Positions 1 to 11,000 of a stretch of 64,000 bases of DNA are shown here, one piece after another. Numbering within the stretch: the first letter of the stretch is position 1; the number at the start of each line of letters is the position of its first letter. The position numbers were made by a program, and so were the translations under genes. This DNA is from Hypoxylon rubiginosum. Lineage: Eukaryota > Ascomycota > Sordariomycetes > Xylariales > Hypoxylaceae. The stretch is from the NCBI GenBank assembly GCA_902806565.1, contig CADCXA010000030.1, positions 1,364,001-1,428,000 of the forward strand, given 5' to 3'. The notes beneath the pieces were generated by a model that saw only the letters and a list, made by a program, of their open reading frames with translations, searched no databases and was not told the DNA's origin.

Positions 1-83
1 GGCGAAAACAGTGAACTTACCATTTTAAGCAAGTATCCCTAATCGTCCTTTCTTTACTGGCACCTTGCTAACACGAAAAAGGG

Positions 84-668
84 GCCGATATGAAACCCCT
101 TCTAAACGACTATCTGAAAGGCTTAGAAGAGAGCAAAGTGCGAAGCCTTCAGGAAATTATCGCTTTCAATAGAGCGCATGCAGATTAGGAACTTCCGCCA
201 CGTATGCTGACCCCTATTTCTGCATGATCAGGCTAACTTAGGAGGTAGTACATGACAACCAGGACTTCTTCATTCAAACTCAGGAACAGAGTCTGACTGC
301 AGAACAGTACGAAAAGACTCTCGAACATCTTCGGAGTATCTCGCGCGACCACGGGATTGACCGTATACTAAGAGAATTCGATGTTGATGTCATCATTGGC
401 CCGGCAGACAGCTTCATAACATCATTGGCAACAGGAAGCGGTACGAACATGATACCCCCCCGTCCCATATATGGATGGTAATAATATTTATGGTTAAATA
501 GGTTACCCAGTAGCGGGAATGCCACTGTCATATTTGGATTTTAATGGTCGGCCCTTGGGAGTTGCGGCGCTCGCGGGTAAAAATCAAGACGCTGCCTTGG
601 TCAAACTCATGAGCGCGTGGGAGGCTACCTTTCCCAAACGAAAGCCTCCTCCCCAATTGGTAGAATGA
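84..668 (+). pseudogene. Amidase (amidase signature family), 3' part, with in-frame stop
   Basis: Translation in three exons reads as the C-terminal part of a fungal acetamidase-like amidase, an enzyme hydrolysing amides to acid and ammonia. Exons: 84-201, 249-440, 502-668. The introns are 202-248 (GTATGC..GCTAAC..TAG) and 441-501 (GTACGA..ATAG), and both junctions keep the frame. Visible family stretches include GLEESKVRSLQEIIAFNRAHAD, FDVDVIIGP and, across the second junction, GYPVAGMPLSYLDFNGRPLG, ending in TGA at 666-668. Codon 186-188 is TAG in the middle of the conserved HAD-x-ELPP stretch, where a CAG would give Gln. That stop would remove roughly the last 160 residues, so I call it a pseudogene. 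The Ser-cisSer-Lys catalytic half would lie left of the window. Bases 1-83 probably hold an intron and earlier exon that I could not join. The family call is confident; loss of function depends on the single stop being real. Confidence 0.75.
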
Positions 669-1388
669 AGTGATCGACTAACACCCCCAATATATGGTGG
701 AGAGCCTGGGCCCAGAGATATTGGAAGCTAATCAAGGCGAGTGAACAGCGGTGGGGCTGGACCGAAGATTTGTCTAAATGCAGAGAGCTAGATGCCATGC
801 TATTTTCAGGAAATTGGAATATAATCAAGTATTCGTATTATCATGTAATCCGCTCTCGCTATTTCCGTCTTTCTTAAGAGCTACTTCGCTCTTCTCGGCC
901 TTCGCAGTAGCTCTGTCAATAGTGAGCTATAACAGGGCTAAATAGGGGGCTGCGCGCGCCGCTCCAGCTGCTGAAGAGAGGACACTGCTATTTGGTTGGC
1001 AGTCGGCCCAGCGAAATAACCGTGCCGCACTTCCAGGTTACGACTTATCCGATTCTACGTGACACCCTCGGGCTTGCGCTGACGGCGTGTAGTCGAAAGA
1101 AGCGGGTCGCACGGACTTAAAGTACCAATCGGTGGCACGGTAAGACGCGAGATGCAAGTGCTCATATCTTGTGAGGGGGGTGCCACGATTGGGGAACTTC
1201 TTTTTCAACTTCGGCCGGGTTTAAGCTGGCAACCTAATTCCGGCCGAGAAGCTGACTGTAAGCTGACGATCGAGTGGTTGCAGGTATATATTTGCTTGGA
1301 CTTTCCTTTTCGAGGGGCTTCAGATATGATATCTTAACAACTCAACTAGTTGGCATATTACTCCCACTTAGACATATTAATTAACAGC
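669..1388. other. Intergenic region, amidase relic to amidohydrolase
   Basis: About 720 bp with no recognisable gene. A TATA-like GTATATATTT lies at 1284-1293, about 100 bp before the amidohydrolase ATG, and is the likely core promoter. Two CGGCCG-like sites occur between about 1211 and 1250; whether they bind a zinc-cluster regulator is unknown. Confidence 0.5.
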
Positions 1389-2994
1389 ATGTCTGCAACT
1401 CCGCCAAGCTCGGTTCTCCTTTCCGGAGGTACCATCATCGTATGCACCGAAGACGCAGACTCGCTTGACGTGATTCGCGATGGCGCAGTGCTAGTCACCG
1501 GTGACCGCATCGCCGGGATATATGACACGGCACACCCGAGCAACCTACCAGCAGGTACGGAGGTTGTTGACTGCACCAACAAGATCATCACGCCCGGCTT
1601 CGTCGACACGCATCGGCATGGCTGGCAGACGGGTCTCAAGACATTAGCCTCCAATACGACCATGCCGGACTATGTGAACCGATACCCGTACGGTTCTGCT
1701 GCGCTTTACACGGCCGAAGACGTGTACATCGGACAGCTCGCCGGTTTGTTGGAAGCTCTCAACGCCGGTGTGACGACAACGCTCGACCACGCCCATCACA
1801 TCTGGTCCAAGGAGACTACGAAGGCCGGTCTTCAGGCGTCGATCGACAGCGGCGCTAGAGTCTACTGGAACCACGCTTTTACCGGCACGCCGACCTATCC
1901 ATTCTCGGAGCAGGTCGCAAACTTCAAGGAGATGGCCAGAACGATGCCTAAGCCTGACAAGCTAACGACTATGGGCGTTGCGTATGACGGGTGGACTTTT
2001 GCTCCCGCAGAGGAAATCCAAGAGCTTATCGGTTTGACCAAGTACGCGAGTATTAAAACCTTCTAGTGGTTGGATAATCCTGACAAAGTGAAAGGGAGCT
2101 GAAAATACCGGTTTTGACGACGCATTACCTGGGCGGTCCCTGGATGGGTAAGTGCTCTGGGAGATATCTTTGCGCACGCTGCTATTATGAATTCGGAGAA
2201 ACAGTAGATGGCTGATATTCGGTGTAGCGGATAACTCACCGGAGCTTCTCCATCGCCATGGTGTTCTGGACACAGATATGGCCGTGGTTTTTTCCCATGC
2301 GACGGGTATCAATACGACGGACTCCTTGCTTCTTCGAGAAACCAACCAGTACATCTCCATCACGCCCGAGTCGGAGATGCACTGCGGGATTAACCACCCG
2401 AACGGACATCTGATCCAAGACCAAGCCGCGCTCGGCGTAGACATCTTCCTGACCTTTTCGACCGATATGTTGACGCAGGCGCGCATCTGGCTGCAGCGCA
2501 CCCGTGCCAGGATGTTCGACCAAACCCTGAAGAAGTGGCTGATCCCCGTGAACAACCCCATGTCCGTCAACCAGGCCTTCCTCATGGCGACCCGGCACGG
2601 CGGCCTCGCGCTCCGGCGCCCGGACCTGGGCGTCATCCGCGTCGGCGCCAAGGCGGACCTGGTCGTCTTCGACGGCCGCTCGCCTGGGATGCTGGGGTGG
2701 GTCGACCCGGTCGCGGCCGTGATCCTGCACGCGAACGTCGGGGACATCGAGCACGTGCTGGTGGACGGCCGGTTCCGGAAGCGCGACCGCAAGCTGACGT
2801 TCGAGGGCTACGGCGCCGTCGTCGACCGCTTCCTCGCGAGCGCGGCGAAGCTCCAGAAGGCGGCCGTCGAGACGCCGGACCCCGTCATCGAGGGCCGCTT
2901 CTGGGGCGGGTGCGGATACGGCCGCGCGGACGAGGTCAACATCTCGCGGGGGCCGGGGACGGGCTATGGAAAACAGTTTGTTCATAGGCACTAG
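1389..2994 (+). CDS. TRZ/ATZ-type metal-dependent amidohydrolase, three exons
   Basis: Predicted 492-residue cytosolic amidohydrolase of the triazine hydrolase / cytosine deaminase-like superfamily, hydrolysing a C-N or C-Cl bond on a ring or amide substrate; the substrate is unknown. Exons: 1389-2041, 2089-2147, 2228-2994. Intron 1 (2042-2088, 47 bp, GTACGC..CTGACAAAG) is chosen because the join gives a smooth LTNERELKIPVLTTHYLGG; its branch site is unusually close to the acceptor. Intron 2 (2148-2227, GTAAGT..GTAG) is clear. Likely metal and catalytic residues: H75 and H77 (VDTHRH), H230 (TTHYLGG), H261 (VFSHATG), D317 (FSTDM). The ATG at 1389 begins MSATPPSS just before the amidohydrolase beta-sandwich (GGTIIVCTED). 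It follows the amidase relic on the same strand. The last exon from about 2535 is strikingly GC-rich and produces long spurious frames on both strands. Confidence 0.85.
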
Positions 2995-5490
2995 ATAGGT
3001 CTATCTATCTGACGAGCCTCCTGGACATGAGACTCGGCCATATTGGTCTGTTCGGCTCAGTCCTTCGGAAGTGGGCGAAGCTGAGGTAGTAGAAATCTAT
3101 TTGAAGTAGGAAATAAGAAAATGAAGGCAATCACCATTCCAATTCTTATTTCATGCTTCGGCATATAACACTTGAACTCCATTAATGACTCGATGAATTC
3201 TATCGCGATCTGATTTCTCCTTGCCGTACGTTGGAAGGAGATAGGTATGCCCTGGGCGTGGCCTAGCCGAATGAACCACTACTGAGCCATGACGGTAAAC
3301 TCATAGAGTACATGCAAGTAAACGTTCTTGGCCAATGCCTCCAATGCCTACCTTCAAGGTATGCAAGGTACCTACATGCATGTAATCAGGGGTAACACAC
3401 ATGGGAGTCGAGTGATCACTGGCTGACTTATCTCATGCACCAACTCAATGATACATGAACGGAGAAAACACTTACCCCGAGAAAAGCTGAGTGCGAAATT
3501 CTAGAAAAGTACAAGATAATAAATATAAGCCCGAAGCAATCTGATATTCATCGCTGTTAGGTCGCTTTCTATGCTTGGTCCTTTCGTAGGGACCTGGTAC
3601 ATAGTTGGGCCATGAATAATAAAAGCTGTTTTAATGACAACTTATGCATAATACATACATGTCTCAAATTTCTTGTTTTTCGCGGTCTGGAAACTAGGAA
3701 CAAGTGGATACAAATGCAACCCTATTCTTACCCCATGCCAACCTCCCCGTCTGAGCGTAATGTGCGGCCGGGATAGAGATTCTGGCCCGGACTTTGGTGT
3801 ATACATAATGCATACATTGACCCAAGTTCTCGCACGCAAATACCACAAATCGATCGGTGATTATTGCTAGCTTATCTTAAGTTCGTATGGAATCTGGATG
3901 GTGCTGATAAAAGATCGACAGGAACTATTTGAGGGGAAGAAGTTCTCGATGATGTCAGAGTAGGATTTCTCCAGATAGGCCAGGGAGACCCCTAGTCAGC
4001 AATCTGACGATCCATAGGGTGCTGGCGTTGCCAAGATGCTTACATCTCGTATGAAACTAGTGACGAGGCCATAGCACAGAGAGAAGTCCCTGTGTTATGC
4101 GGAGATTTCCCTTGATATGTACCTAGAGTTCTATAGGTATTATTTCACGAACCTAACTCTTGGTATCACTCCTGTAACCCTTTTTTTCTTCTTCCTGTTG
4201 CTATTACATGTTGCTGACTACTTAGTGTACGCACTATTACATGCAGTGTGATTCCAACAGCCGCACCAATCAGCCAATCAAATATACTACTATGTAGGAT
4301 TACGACCCGATGTTGGAACAATGCTGGAAGCATGGGACCCGGACCAATGGTGCATACAATACGAGTCTAGAGCTACGGCATGGTAATATGTAGCAGGGGT
4401 TCTGCTCGGCCGGTACCTGGCCTTAGCTCGCCCGCTAATAATTGAAGGATTAAAATACATACCCCTGAGATATAGCTTTACGTAAGGTTATCTGTCAGTT
4501 TTTGGTGTGATGAGGGGAGGATTATAAGTGGGCATCGTGTGATGTGATGTTACCGATGCTATGGGTGTATCTACTATCACATTTGGCTTGAGAAGAGCTA
4601 TTGACGGGCCTATCTGTCAGGCAGATACCCAGGTTGCGAGCTCAGAGAGGGCTACAATGTTTTCTACAATCACAGGCAACAGTTCTACCTCGGTTTGGAG
4701 ATATCAATCTCATTCATGAAGCAGCTTGGTCCTGGCCGGAATTCGAATCTACATTCGGACGAAGAATCCGATTCACTTGCGTGTGTAGGTGTGACTAGCG
4801 CAGCACCGACCCAATCGGGAGCATGCCTATCTCGACTTAGTCGTCCGGGTTGCCGGAGTCTAAGCGTAGCACGGCCTCCTATCCGCCTGTCTAGACTCTA
4901 TTGGGTAAAAGTTTCGCCAGGTACTTTAATTACCACATGCCACCCAACTGCTTTGAGGAACACTTCGATGTGACTATCCGCCAAATACTTCCATACCTGC
5001 TGACGACTTGAGAGAACTATTGCAGAGACGAGAGATAGTTCGTTAGGACTCCAGGTTCTAGGCACCAAGCCAAGTGCGGATTATGCAGCAGGGACTTAGA
5101 GCGGGAGGAACAGAACATTGGGAGAGCGGCTCGTAGTTTTCTTTCACTAAGCGAGTTCCATCTGCGTAGGATTGCATGATGTTCCTGCGTATACTCTGGT
5201 AGATTTTGTGGGTCAGTCAACTAGATATTATTGTAAGTCGTCGTTGGTCATCCATTTCGCTACATTCCCTTACTACTACTTCGAATTCCAACCTTGATAC
5301 GGCGGCGCGCTGTGGGAAACTCGTGATTCTCTGACTTCGCGAGAAGACCCTGCATGGTCGCTTCGGCACGCGACAGGAGTCGACTCTGGACTCTGGACTC
5401 TGGACTAATAGCGATTTCAGAAAAAGTTCGAAGCAATTCACGAAGCCTGCTTGTCGCACACGAGCGGTCGCCCAACGCCCACCGCCCAAC
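2995..5490. other. Intergenic region, no recognisable gene
   Basis: About 2.5 kb in which I see no gene. Around 4600-5220 several medium-length open frames exist on both strands (for example 4695-4973 + and 5017-5220 -), but none reads like a known family and none extends through a plausible intron. A perfect 7-bp tandem repeat GACTCTG (three copies) lies at 5382-5402. The last 100-200 bp should contain the promoter of the rhodopsin-domain gene. Confidence 0.5.
5382..5402. repeat. Short tandem repeat, (GACTCTG)3
   Basis: Three exact head-to-tail copies of the 7-mer GACTCTG, about 90 bp upstream of the rhodopsin-domain start codon. A partial fourth copy (GACT) follows. Confidence 0.85.
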
Positions 5491-6764
5491 ATGATCGAAC
5501 TCGGACGGGATGACTACGACGTCTTTGCCAACCAAGTATTATGGTCTCTCTTTGGAATCACAGCAGGTATGACTTCTTTTCCTGTGATCTCCTTTGGACA
5601 TATTTGATCCTTATTATCTCCCTTCACAGTCATCGTCGCACTTCGAATATTCTGTCGCATATATTATGGGACAAGTCAACGGGCTGGATTGGGCTTGGAC
5701 GACTACATTACTGTCTTCTGCCTGATCCTCAGTTTAGTGGTCTGCGTTCTCGTAACGATAGCAACTGGATACGGCCTCGGAAAGCATGTGTACGAGTTGG
5801 ATGACGACCAAAAGATGAACTCTCTCAAATATAATGCGGTCATCAACGCTGTCCAAATATGGCAGTTCTCGCTCCCAAAATTTGCCATTATTGCCATCCT
5901 AAAGCGGATCTTAAACTACGGCACCAAGACAGCTGTTTTATTCTGGACCCTTGGCATTACTTCGCAGGCATGCATCTTCGCCGTTTCGGTTTGGTGGTTT
6001 AAGCAATGTACTCCTGTCGATTACGTATGGGACAAGAGCATTGAAGGGGGAACGTGTGTGGATGTCAGCGTAATGTCGAATCTCGCGTATTTCACGTCAT
6101 CCTACTCGGCATTCCTCGATATCTTCTTCGCCTTCTACCCGATCCCGTTCATTATGCGCTTGAACATGCCATTACGCTCTCGCCTCGCTGTCGCCGGCGC
6201 TTTAAGTCTCAGCTCACTTGCATTCGTCGTTTCGGTCATCAAATTGACAGCTCTCGGAGAAGCCTTTGCCATATCGGAAACAGATCCAACGTGTAAGTTG
6301 TGACCCTATCTACCGCATACTTTAAGAGGCTAGCAGTTGCTCATAAACATCTAGATCCTGTTCCTTACCTTGACATTTTGGGTATGTCAGAAGGTTATAT
6401 TCTAATAATATGCTCGTCACTCCCAACCCTTGGGCCGCTCTTCCGCGCGGCTAAAGGAAAGTTGACGAGTCGCGATACCACTACGAATAAGTCCGGCGCG
6501 CACATCGGCGGCTCAAGTCTTCATAGCCTACATAAGAGCTTTGGAAACTCCAAAGGGCAAAGGCTCACAGACGAGATGGAACGATCAATAAGCGGAGGAA
6601 ACTCGTCGAGTATTGACGATATTCCGCTGGTCTCGACCTCTCATATATTCCAGTCTTCCAATGCGACAAATACGCGCATTCAAAAGACAGTGAACATTTC
6701 CGTCATTTCAGAAGCAATGGAACCTGAGTCGCAAACACAAACGCATAGCGCTCAAATATTTTAA
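5491..6764 (+). CDS. Fungal rhodopsin-domain (SAT4-like) integral membrane protein
   Basis: Predicted 382-residue seven-helix plasma-membrane protein of the fungal rhodopsin domain family (Fung_rhodopsin/SAT4). Members are often called PTH11-like, but no CFEM domain is present here. Exons: 5491-5566, 5630-6292, 6355-6764. Intron 1 is 5567-5629 (GTATGA..TTCACAG) and intron 2 is 6293-6354 (GTAAGT..CTAG). Family hallmarks: VALRIFCRIYYG at the end of helix 1, LGLDDYI before helix 2, LPKFAIIAILKRI, a WxxxQCTPVDYVWD segment followed by GTCVD (conserved extracellular cysteines), a Y-PIPF segment and, after the last junction, ICSSLPTLGPLFR in helix 7. The C-terminal tail of about 120 residues is Ser/Thr/Asn-rich and presumably cytosolic. 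The ATG begins MIELGRDDYD just before helix 1, a normal short N-terminus. Ligand and role are not known. Confidence 0.87.
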
Positions 6765-9445
6765 AAGAAAATAAATTCATTAAGAAAGTTCCATCTACCT
6801 TCCTCTACGATTGCCAGTATGGAAAGGGCCCTGGATGACTTGACAGACGCCCGAGTGCATGATAATGTTATACCCATCGTACTATTATCGACATAACTAA
6901 GGTAAGATCTACATCCGACCATCAACTTTCTACCATGTAGGTATGTACGAAGAAGGCAGGTAGGTAAAGCCCCGTAAACAAGAGCTTCAATCGTTATCAT
7001 ATCATAATCGCCTCATTATTCCTTGGGGAAATCACTCGTAGTTTTTTGCGTTCGTCTCCGCTCAAAACCAAGATTCTCGGGAGTTGCTAGCAACAATACA
7101 CTGGTTTTGTATAGTCCCTGAGTCCTTAGCTGGTGGGTCCTTGTCGATGCACAGACTCCTATACTCAGCATCTCCCCTGCATTATACTTGCAGAAGTCAC
7201 ACTGTTTTATGTGAGGAGGCTATCTACCTAGGTAGTCTAGCGTGAGGAGATTGTTGCATTCGAGGAATCCTAGTCCACCCCAGACTCCGCTGCCCAGCCC
7301 AACGACACCACGCTCTACCTAAAATGTATATATCTCCTCTTACCAAGCCTCAGGTTCTCATGGGATTCTCTACTATGTACAACAACGCCACCAAGATAGC
7401 AAGGGGTAGAAGTGAGAGCCGCCGTAGCCACAACTGCCACGTGGAAGTCAACGCTTTAACTCCCATCCCAACCGGTAGATGAAGTCGGATTATTCATGAG
7501 GTACTTAACCTAGCATCCAATATAGCCAGCCTCATTTGCAATTTTAGGGCAAGAATTATAGCATTTTCCCTAGCTTCCAAGTTATATCATAGTAAGCCTC
7601 GATAATCGAACTTTTTTAACAACCTAACACCCACCCCTTTCTTCTCGGTAAGTCGATAAGGCGGCCACTCCGGATATGTTTTAAGTGAACTTCCATGTCC
7701 ACGCGTGTAAATAAGGCCGAGCGCATTTCCGTTACAGATAACGCTATTCGCAGCGCCGGTGAAGTCTCTCGTCAATACGGAGACTACACGGGGCCACAAC
7801 TTCTGTCAATCTAACTACGAACGCCCCAACTAACACACTAGTCGGCGCCGGCATTCAGAGGGGTGGGCGGATGTGGAGTCGACCCGAACGCTAGGCACCT
7901 ACCTACCTAATTCAGCCGACTGAGATCCAGAGTGGAGGTTCTGCTCTATATAGAGCCGCGCCCTCGAGAGGTCTAGCTGCCGACTATCTTCGCGGAACCC
8001 GCAAGGAAACTACCTAATGCCTGCTGCATTTCTGAACGGCATAAAATCTCACCATCGAGATGCCGGAAGTACTTATCTCCCCAGCCACACATATTTTGGT
8101 CTAAGGCTGCTGGCTGCTTGCATCCGACTCTACGCTAAGTTCAGGTTAACGAGAAATGCATTGTGCGATAGCATATTCTTCAGCCTACCTTCCCTCGGGA
8201 CATCTAATCATCCGAGTGACATAATAAGGTTGCCTTTCGACTGTTTAAAATGTAGTATGTTTAATAGGAGTTTTAATTACTGCCTTTCTAGACTTAGGAA
8301 ATAACCCATATTGTATGGAGCAGAACAGAGGGGGAAAGCAGAAGCCAACCGTATCCAGAGATATCAATTACCATGAGACCCTGGAGATTAATCAACATGT
8401 CTCTAATCAATGAGTTACAGCTAGTTAGAACTGCCGGCTATATTTTATACATTTCAGGGTCCAGATGTTACACTGAAATACTGGCTTAAGTTACACAAAA
8501 TATCATTAAAAGGCAAAAGGGGTCGAGTGCCTCAATACGTAAAACATTTCCGCGAGTTGGTCTTTAGGATCACAGGGTGCACGAGGCAAATATTGTGGAT
8601 TTGACCAATTTTAATGCCAGGGGAGCCTCTCGCATTCCCTGATTTCAAGTTTCCTGTTAGACGGAAATGCCCGTCTAACAATATAGATGAGGAAAATAAT
8701 TCAAGTACACGTACTCCTACTTGGTAAACTCGTTTTATTATACGACTTGAATGTTATAGCATATATTGCTACTACTTTACTTACAATTTTAATTTGTAAA
8801 TTTGCGAGTATGCTGAGCACCCCCCTTTTACAGGTTAACCTACACCCATATACAGTAACATAGTGATCTGGTTTAACTCGCGGCAGTATGCTAGCAAAAA
8901 CACTTAGTCTCATGGGTTCTCCGAGGAGAAGAGCTTCTAACTCACTACTTTGCATAGGTGATTATTCACAATGTAAAGGGCAACGAATGTGGGTATGAAT
9001 AAAAAAGGTATGATTTTTTGGATATATACTCCAAGATATGAGCACGTTTCTCCAATCACGCTTGGGTAGAAATCTGGGAATAACAACAACCACGACTATC
9101 CCCGGATTTATTGCTCTCACTATGCCATACCAAGCTTGGGCTACAATCTACCGCTGAAATCCTTCGCGCGGAATATAGACCATAACCGAGTCGTCGGGAC
9201 TTGAATGTTACTGATCATGAGACCGCGCGGTTCTGCCGCCGGTGCATACCCCGCACAATTCCCCTTGCTCGCGATTGTGACCTCCCTTCGGCAGGTATGT
9301 GATTCGACTGAAGATCCGCGATGGATTATTTAAGTCTAGACTAGCTCGCGATCGAGCGTCATACTTAAAAGTCGAGATCCACGGGAGCCGAGGAGCGAAA
9401 ATCAGCCACCTCACCACAAAGGGGGGGAAACCGTTCATAGCAAAC
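6765..9445. other. Intergenic region, no recognisable gene
   Basis: About 2.7 kb without a recognisable gene. It holds a perfect 14-bp palindrome GCTCTATATAGAGC (7943-7956), 61 bp upstream of an ATG opening a 95-codon frame (8017-8304) of unknown reality, and a 10-bp hairpin at 8655-8680. Several ACCTACCTACC / GGTAGGTA motifs occur (near 6945 and 7900). The right end, with the palindromic CCGAGTCGTCGG at about 9187-9198, should include the dioxygenase promoter. Confidence 0.5.
8655..8680. repeat. Perfect 10-bp inverted repeat (hairpin)
   Basis: TGTTAGACGG at 8655-8664 and its exact complement CCGTCTAACA at 8671-8680 are separated by a 6-nt loop (AAATGC). The outer TGTTA..TAACA resembles the ends of many LTRs brought next to each other, but no element body or target duplication is visible. 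Confidence 0.8.
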
Positions 9446-10707
9446 ATGCCTGGCATCATTCAGGAATCGCCGTTCAAGACCATCACGGTCAAGAAGCTTC
9501 ATCCGACTTTCGCGGCAGAAGTTAGCGGGGTCGATTTTCAAGATGTGTCTGAAGAGCAATTTACGGAGATCGTCGCAGCCATGGCAAAGGTGAATGGAAT
9601 CATAAAACCAGCAATCCATCATTGTTCAAGCCTAGATACCTAGGGTACGCGACTAACACATAACTATTATGTTAATAGTACGGCGTCTGCATGTTCCGAG
9701 ACACGGGCATGGACGACGCGGCGCACGTAAAGTTCTCGGAGCGGTTCGGGGCGCTGGACAACATCCGGCGGTACCTAGTGGGCGGGCGGCGGCCGCGGTA
9801 CGACCTGTACGAGCTGTTCGACGCCGGCAACATCAACGGGGACACGGGCGCGATCCTGGACCCGGACAGCCCGCGGTCGCACTCGAACCGCGGCAACGGG
9901 CTCTTCCACGCCGACTCGTCCTTCAACCCCCGGCGCGCCTCCTTCTCGCTGCTCCGCGCCTGCGAGCTCCCGCCCCCGGGCCACGGCGGCAACACCGACT
10001 TCGCCGACTCGCGCACCGCGTTCGACGAGCTGCCGGATGATCTGCGGGCTGAGCTGCTGTCGCACGATTACGTAGGCGCGCACTCGAGTACGTAACATCT
10101 AGAGTTCTTCCGCCCCCTCTTTTTAGCCAATTTCAGGGGTAGAAACTCTGTATTGGGAATGATTTAGGACTTATCACACTTGAGAGATGTTTCAGGCCAC
10201 CAACATCTTGCCTAGGGAAAGGAGTAATTACTGACTCCCATTATTACAGTGGCGCACTCGCGGAAGCTAGGCTCGTCCGCCTTCTTCGCGGACGTGGACC
10301 CGACGACGTCGGCGCCGATGCAGCGGCACCGGATCGCGCAGCGCCACGAGCCGAGCGGGCGCATGAACCTGTACGTCGGCGCGCACCTCCACCACATCGA
10401 AGAGGACGGCGAGGAGATCCCGAATTCGTGGGACCTAGTCCAGCGCCTCAATAAACATGCCACGCAGAAGAAGTACACGACCACGGTGCCGTGGCACAGC
10501 CCCGGCGACATGGTCATCTGGGACAACCGGTGCGTGCTGCACCGCGCCGGCGGCGGCACGTTCGCAGGGAAGTACAGGCGCGACATGCGGCGCACTACGG
10601 TCCACGACGACAGCCCGACGGCGTGGGGGTGCAATTCCAGGGATGTCGTGTGGCAGGGGTTTAATAGTCAGGTTAAGTCCAAACACGCCGGCGCCGTTGG
10701 CGTGTAA
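9446..10707 (+). CDS. TauD/TfdA-family Fe(II)/2-oxoglutarate dioxygenase
   Basis: Predicted 336-residue non-haem iron dioxygenase of the TauD/TfdA family. Members use 2-oxoglutarate and O2 to hydroxylate small acids (taurine, 2,4-D, sulfonates); the substrate here is unknown. Exons: 9446-9589, 9679-10087, 10250-10707. Intron 1 is 9590-9678 (GTGAAT..TTAATAG, phase 0) and intron 2 is 10088-10249 (GTACGT..CTGACT..TTACAG). The iron triad is visible: H125 and D127 in GLFHADSSF, and H282 in WDNRCVLHRA. The RRDMRRTT segment about 15 residues later carries the Arg expected to bind the 2-oxoglutarate carboxylate. Length matches the TfdA-like class. The start MPGIIQESPFKTITVKKLHP leads directly into the family N-terminus (AEVSGVDF). 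Exons 2 and 3 are very GC-rich compared with exon 1 and the introns. Confidence 0.88.
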
Positions 10708-10734
10708 GATTTCATCGTCAACTTCTTAGGAGGC

Positions 10735-10790
10735 TCTCCTATATCTAGGCGCATTGTAAAAAAACCTAGTAATATGCGCCCAAGAGGAGA
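10735..10790. repeat. Interrupted inverted repeat downstream of the dioxygenase gene
   Basis: TCTCCT (10735-10740) and GGCGCAT (10748-10754) pair with ATGCGCC (10774-10780) and AGGAGA (10785-10790), forming a two-part stem around an A-rich loop. It starts 27 bp after the stop codon, so it would lie in the 3' untranslated region. A tandem duplication of ATGATCCATAT follows at about 10848-10870. Confidence 0.6.
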
Positions 10791-11000
10791 ATTGGCCGAA
10801 AGGTTTTCTAGGTGCATATACGGGATATCACGTGGATAGTTAATGCAATGATCCATATATGATCCATATATGGGGCTCACTATTCCGCAAGCCGGCTTGT
10901 GACTAATACTTGCGGAAGCTCGAATTTGGCACAAAACGACATCTATGTCGGTATTCCCATCGTAGAATTGCGTAAAAGTTGCATTCAATCTATTTCCAAC

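Noticed and set aside
1962..2991. Long minus-strand and alternate + frames over the amidohydrolase
   Set aside because: Produced by the GC-rich last exon; low-complexity Arg/Ala/Pro translations without motifs.
4735..4775. Possible tRNA T-arm (ATTCGAATC)
   Set aside because: No matching acceptor, D or anticodon stems around it.
4601..5220. Possible small gene or decayed coding segment
   Set aside because: Several frames of 65-92 codons on both strands, but none shows a domain, splice structure or consistent codon pattern.
9669..10729. Alternate frames over the dioxygenase (for example 9669-10040 +, 9775-10098 -, 10457-10729 +)
   Set aside because: Shadows of GC-rich exons 2 and 3; the chosen frame carries the HxD..H iron motif.
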